A stretch of DNA of 64,000 nt, from NCBI GenBank assembly GCA_030272585.1, contig BSYQ01000003.1:1240001-1304000 (forward strand). The letters run 5' to 3'. Numbering within the stretch: the stretch's first letter is position 1; each line of letters opens with the position of its first letter. The notes beneath the pieces are model-generated. The model worked only from the letters and a program-made list of their open reading frames with translations, was not told the DNA's origin and did no database searches. Positions 57,747-64,000 of the stretch are shown here, piece after piece. This DNA comes from Bryopsis sp. KO-2023. Its lineage: Eukaryota; Chlorophyta; Ulvophyceae; Bryopsidales; Bryopsidaceae. A program made the position numbers and the translations under genes.

Positions 57747-59400
57747 ATGACCCCGGGGCTTTATGCACGACGGCCTGGCGTCAGTGCAGATGGAATCATA
57801 ACTGGACTTGGAAAGGAGTTTGTTCCACCGGATAAATCAAAGTAAGGAAGAAATGACGGATTGTGTTTCCTGACCAGGAAGCATTTCCATTTTAAGCATA
57901 GACAGATCGTCAAGTTTCGAAATCCGGGCCAATAGAAGTACAAAAAAAAAACTGCCATGAGTTTTTTTTCTTATTGTTCGTATCCCATTCTAGCCATAAA
58001 GTTGGATTTTTTTTTTTCTGTGAATTTTTTTTGTTCCGCGCTTTCTTTGAATCTGTCATTTTCTGGTTTCATGCTTTTTACTCTCCTCGACCCCTTTCTT
58101 TGTTTTCTTTTTTGAGGGGGTCAATCCTTGCGACTCCCTGTTGTTTTAGCAATCTGCTTTCACCTCCAACCGTTGCGTATGCAAAAACTGTCTTAATTTT
58201 TTTAGGCAGTTGCATGGCTGGCTGTCAGGACTCTCCGGCCGACGCATTTTCTTTCCTTGCAAGTTTCCCAATCGGAGCAAGTCACGGAGAGCATCAAGAA
58301 AATTCACCAGAGCATGGTGGCCAAGTACCCTGGCTTGCAGCCAGCGCTCGTCGACCCTGCCTCCGCCCATTTGACGCTGATGGTCATGCATTTGGACACA
58401 GACAACATGCACTACAGGAGTCCGTTGATCGAGGATGGGGTTCAATTCCTGGAGGAGGCCATCCCGACTTTGGAAGCAGAGAGTTTGCTGGGTCCGTTGA
58501 ATTTATCCTTGAAAGGGCTCAGTAATTTCAACGACAGGGTGAGCATCCATGCAAGAGGGGGAAAGCACCACCCTCGATCGTATTCAGTGTGGGTCTATGA
58601 ATAGTGTTCCTCCAGTAGTAATAGGGCAGGCCAGACTTATTTATGGAGAAACCAAAACGTTAACGAGAAGTGTAGATTTCAGAAAGAGTGTCTGTTGCCC
58701 ACACTATTTTTGTGTTTTTTTTAATCTGAAATTTCTACCGTTTTCGGAAGTAGTGTAGGCTTCACTAAATACGATTTAAGGGTGTACCTTAAGGGAAATA
58801 GTGGGTTTATTCATATACGAATATATACAAAATATATGTATATAAAAAACGCCTTTCTTAGATAAATTCTAAATTTGCTTGTGATGCCCCACCTCCATGA
58901 AGGTGTTGTATTTGGACGTTGAGCCCGGGAAAGACTTGGATCGAGTCGCGTCCATGGCCAAAACTCTTTCGGAGCATTTTGCAGTGCGAGGGGTTCCCAA
59001 CAGCGGGGAGAGTTTCGTAAGTCACATCACGGTGGCAAAGCTAAGCAAGATAAAACGCAATCGGAGAAACAAGAGGAAAAAAGCAAAAGTGGTCGAGGAG
59101 GCTGCAAACGTCAAGAAAGCAAAAGTCGGGCTGAGCGAGCACCTCGTGGAAAACTCCGGAAAAGGGAAAAAGAAAAGCACCAGGGATGAGACGGAAAAGC
59201 AGGAGAGGGAAAGGAGAACACAAGAATTGGAGGAGGCGGCTGGGAAAATGCTGAAGGGGATTCCGAAAGAAGCGTATCAGGAGTTTGTGGATTTCGAAGC
59301 AGGGTCTTGCAAAATCGATGAAGTGCACCTGTGTAGGATGATCAGGAGGCTGGCTGGGCAGTACTACCATGTGGAAGGTCGAATTCGTCTGGATGGGTGA
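57747..59400 (+). CDS. 2H phosphoesterase, AKAP7/LENG9-like, with basic insert
   Basis: Recognisable exons: about 57747-57841, 58230-58541 and 58902-59400 (stop). The junction at 57841/58230 keeps phase. The first HxT motif is in PASAHLTLMVMHLDTD, after RPTHFLSLQVSQSEQV, and the second in VSHITVAKLSK; both are the catalytic His-hydrophobic-Thr pairs of the 2H (LigT/AKAP7-NLS) superfamily, which acts on cyclic or 2'-5' nucleotide phosphodiesters. The C-terminus (KIDEVHLCRMIRR..YYHVEGRI) matches the AKAP7-type end. Between them is a ~90-residue Lys/Glu-rich insert (KRNRRNKRKKAKV; KGKKKSTRDETEK) that looks like a nuclear-localisation/coiled region. The true 5' end is not resolved; an upstream exon near 57375 is possible. 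Confidence 0.8.
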
Positions 59401-60856
59401 ATTTTTTCCGGAGGAGGGTCGGGAAAACCCCGGATACTTGGGGAATGCTTTTGTTTTTTAGCCTTATCGGGTGCCTTCCACTTTTTCTCCTTCAAGCCGT
59501 GGCACTTATGTTAGAGAACTGGTTGAAGCAAACGATCTGCCATTTGCCCAGCATCAGATTTGGGAAAATAGAGCTGTGTTGGTTAGCTGATGGTTGGAGT
59601 GAGTGATTGTGTTTTTCTTTCCCCCAATGTCTCAACGAAACCAGCCGATCAAACTGGACATGGGTTTCTGGTGATTTTGATAGAGTGCCCCCTTCGATAG
59701 GGGCTATGTACTATGTTGGTACCATACACTCCCCTAGTTATTAGTGACAATTTTACGCTAGTTTGTGTATATCAGCAACTGGGAGGATACAGTGGAAGCT
59801 GGGGCTTCAACAATGCGATACAGAGGAGGATATAGTTTGGACACCAGAACCAGGTTATTACATTTTTGGCTTTTGCAACCGCGATTCTGTGTCGAGAGGC
59901 TGTTAAAAAATTGAACTGATGCTGGACTTGCATTTCGAGCACTGTTCACAACAGAACGATTCATCCCATCTTTTGCCCGACAGCTCCACCTCAACCCTTG
60001 AAGGAGAAAAGAGGGGGGGGAGAGGTTCTTCGGCTCTTGGGGAAATAGGAACTCGAATTCTAAAGGAAATCACCATGTATCAAATTTACAGGCTAACCCC
60101 AATCCCATTTACTGACTTAATTCAGCAACAAATTCGTTTCTTTTGTACAAGTTAGAAGCGGACACTACTACACCCCATTCACACAAACAGTACGAAACCG
60201 AAGCCGCATATCTAGACAACTGCTCTTTTTTCCCCTGTCTTTGTTTTTTTTACCATTCTCCGTTGAACTTTCCCTTGGGCTCAATACTTGTGCAATGTAG
60301 CCACCATAGTCCCTCAAGAATTCAGTGAGAAGCCACAAAAAAATGAGGGGAAAAAAATTTGAAGCTGTAAACGCATACCCCCCCTCCCCTTCCCCCCCCT
60401 TTAAGCATGTTCGCAGAACTTTGCATTCAACAGATCTGTTGAAAGAAAAGTGGGGGAAAATTGAGGTAAAAAAAAACACCTACTCATACCAATAAATAAA
60501 CAATCGATACTAAACTGAATCGACATTCACATTCACATGCACAAAGGAGGGTGGGGAAAAGCAACGAGCATACAGCCTTCAAAATAATTTCCCCCACTTT
60601 GTCTGTTCTTGTTTGGTGGTTTCTTGAACGATTAGCAACACAACAGAAACCATTTGGTCATCAACATATCATAAGGGGAAAAAAAAAATCTGAAAGGTAT
60701 GGTGCTTGCAACACTACACTCTTCGCCGGCTTCCTTTTACGTTTTCTGACCATTTTTTTGAATATTTTTTTTTTGCCCTGTCTTTGTGTATTGTTTTCTT
60801 CTTTCCTTTTTCTCCTGTATATAGATATAAATAACCGATATTCCCCCAAAATGGAT
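59401..60856. other. Intergenic between convergent genes
   Basis: 3' flanks of the 2H phosphoesterase (+) and START-like (-) genes, with several homopolymer runs. No gene seen. Confidence 0.5.
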
Positions 60857-62466
60857 TTAGTCATCAAATTTGACGTCAAAGTCTAATCCATTGAGTTTTT
60901 TTTGTTTGGTTGCTTCGGCAAGTTGCTCGGAGACATCCACAGCGTTCATGGATGTCATGCTACCAGATGACTCATCCACGGTGGCACCCTGCTTGACAAC
61001 CACCTCCGTTCCCTCTGCTCAAAGAAGGAAAAGAAAATTCAATAAAATTCAACACATAAACGAAGAACAAAAAACTGCTACATGGCATCCAATAATCAAC
61101 TGTAGGAACATCAGTAAATGAACCCCCCCCCCCAGTTCTTCCCCCCATCGAATAGTTTTAGACAATAAAAATGAAATTATTGAATAGAACGCAATGTCAA
61201 AAAATGAATTAAAAATGTCACCATTGAGTTCCCTCTTCAAGTCCTCAAACAGGTTAGCCACTTGATTCGCAGTGTTTCCCTTGAGGGCCCTGTTCAGTGG
61301 GGGGGGTGGCACGAAAGCAGGCAGCACATCTAATTCGAGGAACACCAGCGATCGACCCTCATCTACTTCAATCATAAATTCCACAAAAAAAGACTTCAGA
61401 TTTCCCGTTATTGGATAAAATACGCCAGCAACATGCAAGTGGAAATTGAAAGGTGGCGTTTCTACCAAAATTGCACATGTTTTGTAGTGAATGGACTTTG
61501 CTGCCCATATCTGGGAAGTCTGTGGGGAATTTTCACACCATACCTTTCTTTGGATCGTTGTCTGACTCAAAATTTGGCTCAGCCGAAGGATTGAACCAAG
61601 GCTTTTCTTTGGCATCCACTGGAATTCCTTCCGGGGATAGCTCCAAAATTCGCCACGACCCTTTGTATACTTTCAAAAACCCTGGTTTTGTTTGAAAGAA
61701 TTCGATCTGAAATGGACCAAATGATAATATCAATTCAGCTCATATTAAGATAAAAACATATACCACAAAAAAAAGATTGAGAGATTTAACTTATGAACAA
61801 ATTGTTTACATCAGCCCAACAAATTTCTTAAAAAATTTCTGTTTCCAAACAGGCGAAGAAGAACATGGTATTCCCCAACATCCAGGTGGCATTTTATTTT
61901 CATTTTGATCCCTAGATTCGATCGACAGAGGATCAAAATTTGAGCGTACAATATCACAACAAAACAATTGAATAAAATCGCAGGTGAGGATCTGCATACC
62001 TGCCCAGTATTTTTGTCCAACTGCATCTTCAGCGGAATGGCACAAGTGCCCCTGACTTTCCAGAACCGCCATTGAGCATCGAACTCCACCTGAAACTCTT
62101 GTTTCCCCTTGCCATCGTCGGCTGTTATGGAATGGTACTTAACCAACTTTCACACCAGCAAAATAAAAAAAGTCAATCCAAAACTTCTGATCGACAATTT
62201 CATATCCTAACTACAAACCTTGGCCTTCAAATCAAAACAGAAAAGTTCACAGAAATGACCCCCCTCCCCTCCCCCCGATACCTTGAATATCCTAAACATT
62301 GTGTCGTAATCGGGTCGCTGAAACACCTCAAACACTCTTTGAGGGGAGGCTTCGAGTCTTGCCCCCATGACAGCATGGCATATCGAACCTTTCCCCTGTC
62401 TGACGCAGATGTGGGACTCCTCGTATTTCCATGCCTTGGTTGGCGACTGAAACTTAGCTTGGCCCT
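60857..62466 (-). CDS. START/SRPBCC-like lipid-binding protein, plastid candidate
   Basis: Exons on the - strand: about 62283-62466, 61999-62150, 61543-61707, 61221-61364 and 60857-61019 (stop at 60857). Sequence features: RQGKGSICHAVMGARLEA and FEVFQRPDYDTMFRIFK; VEFDAQWRFWKVRGTCAIPL; KVYKGSWRILELSPEG; VDEGRSLVFLELDVLPAFVP, then ALKGNTANQVANLFEDLKRE. The ligand-cavity strand pattern and the LPAFVPPPP...FEDLK block fit SRPBCC/START-like (polyketide-cyclase/lipid-transport) proteins found in algae and plants. The final exon is a charged C-terminal tail ending KFDD. The first coding exon lies upstream of 62466 and was not found, so any transit peptide is unseen. Ligand unknown. Confidence 0.75.
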
Positions 62467-63241
62467 GACCCATTATGTATTTTACTGATCGCTGTGTCAG
62501 ACCTGGAGCCTGGTCAAAAATTCCAGGGGTTTTCTCATAAGATGATTGAATTATATTTAAGGAGGGTAGAAATGATGTAGATGATGAACTGGATTGTCAG
62601 ACAGTGGTATGAAATTCTTGAAAACGAAATTGAGGTGAGAAAAAGAGTCCGGCTGTGGTGACAGACAAAATTGCCGTAACGTGGTGGGGACAATGAAAAA
62701 TGTCCCACGATCACACGCCTCACAAATCAAATCAAGATATTTTCATTGCCGACGGCGCGCCGCCCCCACACACACACGAAAGAAAACAACAGGTCGTCCA
62801 TGATTTCGAGTATGGGTCGGTTGAGGAAGGAGGGGTGCGGGGCACTTTTAACGAAATCGCCATCGTCCCACCCACCCCCCCTGCACATAGTCTGTGGTTT
62901 CTTAGTTGTGTTTCGATGTGATGTTGAGGATGCTATATGCATTACCTTAGTGCTCGACTTCTTGGGTAGGAAGTATCAAGCTTCCCTTCCTCCACGTTCT
63001 TGTCGTTGGTGCGGTGCAATCCCCCGTCAGTCCAGCTCCGCCAAGAGCCGCACACCTTCAGCATGTTGTAGGTATTCGTTGGCAGCCTTTGTATATGCTG
63101 CTCGTCAGCCCCGTCGCTGTCCCCGACGTGACAGGAGGCCCGATATGGACGGCGCAGCCGCTCACCCCCTTCGGCTGCTTGTTTTGGTTCCTTCGCGGAC
63201 GAATCAACGAGCCCGTGATACGCTGGTCGCGGAATTCCCAC
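62467..63241. other. Divergent upstream region
   Basis: Should contain the missing first exon of the START-like gene (-) and the promoter of the Patched-like gene (+). GC content rises after about 62950. No exon assigned. Confidence 0.4.
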
Positions 63242-64000
63242 ATGGAAAGTCGCAACGATCGGGGGGACAGAAAAACCACGATCTGCCCTCGTTCCACGTA
63301 TCGACGTCTGCTGAGTTGGGTGCCGACCCGCTTGTCCCGATGTCTTGGGGCACTGGGCGAGTTCGTGGTCAGGAGGCCGTTCCTTGTGATCGGTGCGTCG
63401 ATTCTGGCCGTGCTGATTTGTGCGATCGGCTGGATTAGATTCGACGTGCTATCCGATCCAGGGACTTTGTGGGTGCCAAGAGGCTCCTCAACTCTAAAAC
63501 ATCAAAATTTTGTGGAAGAAAACTACAGTGGCATCGATAGAGCTTACCAGGTGCATGCATGTCTTTTTGTCATTCGCCCACTTTTTTTTTCCCGAGAAAG
63601 GTGAAAAGTGAAAAGGAATGATGCATGTGGAGCTTGCCTTTACATACCTCATGCATGGTTCGAATGAGGGGACCCTTCATGTTAAAAAAAAAAGGTTAAG
63701 AAAATCAACCCCAAATTTGAAATGCATGCATGCATGCATGGCTGCAAGTTTTCATTTTTTTTTTCTACTTGCCAGAATCAATGGAGGTTACTTTGCTTCC
63801 TTGATAATCTTGAATAATAATTTTCGATATATACTTTTTTATGCCATCTAGGTCTATGTACATGCCACTGGAAATATTGCCAATTCAACCGAAGGGGCCC
63901 TCACTGTCGAGAGCCTCCGTGATGTCTTTTCGTTGGATAAAAAATTAAAAGAGATTGAAGTCAAGGGTCTAGGGAAATGGCCGAAAGTCTGCGACACGTT
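63242..64000 (+). CDS. Patched/NPC1-like RND transporter, 5' end only
   Basis: Exon 1 from ATG 63242 to about 63549, exon 2 from 63852 running off the window. A basic cytosolic N-terminus of about 40 residues precedes the first membrane span (FLVIGASILAVLICAIGWI). Then comes FDVLSDPGTLWVPRGSSTLK, the signature first-loop start of Patched/Dispatched/NPC1 family proteins (membrane span, then D-P-..-LWVP). Exon 2 continues the first extracytosolic loop (VYVHATGNIANSTEGALTVE) towards the C-D position typical of the family. Family members move sterols or lipids using ion gradients. The phase across the 303-bp intron is consistent. Most of the protein, including the sterol-sensing domain region, lies beyond the window. 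Confidence 0.85.
63722..63740. repeat. (ATGC)n microsatellite
   Basis: Four to five ATGC units inside intron 1 of the Patched-like gene; similar ATGCATGC tracts recur in other introns and spacers of the window. Confidence 0.7.

Noticed and set aside
1-64000. CRISPR arrays, operons, prokaryotic elements, rRNA genes
   Set aside because: None seen; spliced genes and eukaryotic families throughout. Tandem repeats found have two copies without unique spacers.

Overview
The window is nuclear DNA from a photosynthetic eukaryote of the green lineage. Genes are split by many short GT-AG introns with T-rich acceptors. One gene encodes a chlorophyll a/b-type light-harvesting protein whose short transit peptide has no preceding signal peptide, which argues for a primary green plastid rather than a secondary one. 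Intergenic DNA is AT-rich and full of long homopolymer runs. An early-branching streptophyte or a prasinophyte alga would fit; the species cannot be fixed from the sequence alone. Exon models below were built by eye from splice signals, reading phase and family motifs.

Layout. 0.7-4.0 kb (-): patatin-like phospholipase. 4.9-6.6 kb (-): a beta-strand-rich, probably outer-membrane barrel protein (A). 7.3-11.0 kb (-): full-length DNA polymerase kappa. 11.7-14.1 kb: a locus built around a 190-bp inverted repeat, with a truncated BTB exon on the - strand and an intact BTB/glycine-rich gene on the + strand. 13.7-20.7 and 21.6-28.6 kb: two copies of a 7-kb direct duplication, each carrying the glycine-rich 3' end and a C2/class-3 lipase gene. 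28.9-38.1 kb (-): one very large, many-exon gene for a parallel-beta-helix (Pmp-like) surface protein with a Cys-rich region and a multi-pass membrane C-terminus. 39.0-41.5 kb (-): barrel protein B, paralogue of A. 42.3-43.5 kb (+): third BTB/glycine-rich gene, with the same inverted-repeat promoter structure. 44.0 kb (-): tRNA-Phe-like sequence. 44.9 kb (+): small Cys-rich membrane protein. 46.5-48.1 kb (-) and 48.3-50.5 kb (+): a DprA-like plastid protein and GPI8 (GPI transamidase) in head-to-head arrangement. 51.4-52.3 kb (-): Lhc gene. 54.5-56.3 kb (-): a third beta-rich gene (C). 57.7-59.4 kb (+): AKAP7-type 2H phosphoesterase. 60.9-62.5 kb (-): START-like lipid/pigment-binding plastid protein. 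63.2 kb to the edge (+): 5' end of a Patched/NPC1-like gene.

The genes do not form one pathway. The strongest leads are the unassigned barrel-like pair A/B with conserved intron positions, the recombining BTB/glycine-rich family with its inverted-repeat promoters, and the lipase duplication, in which one copy appears to acquire a stop codon only after splicing.
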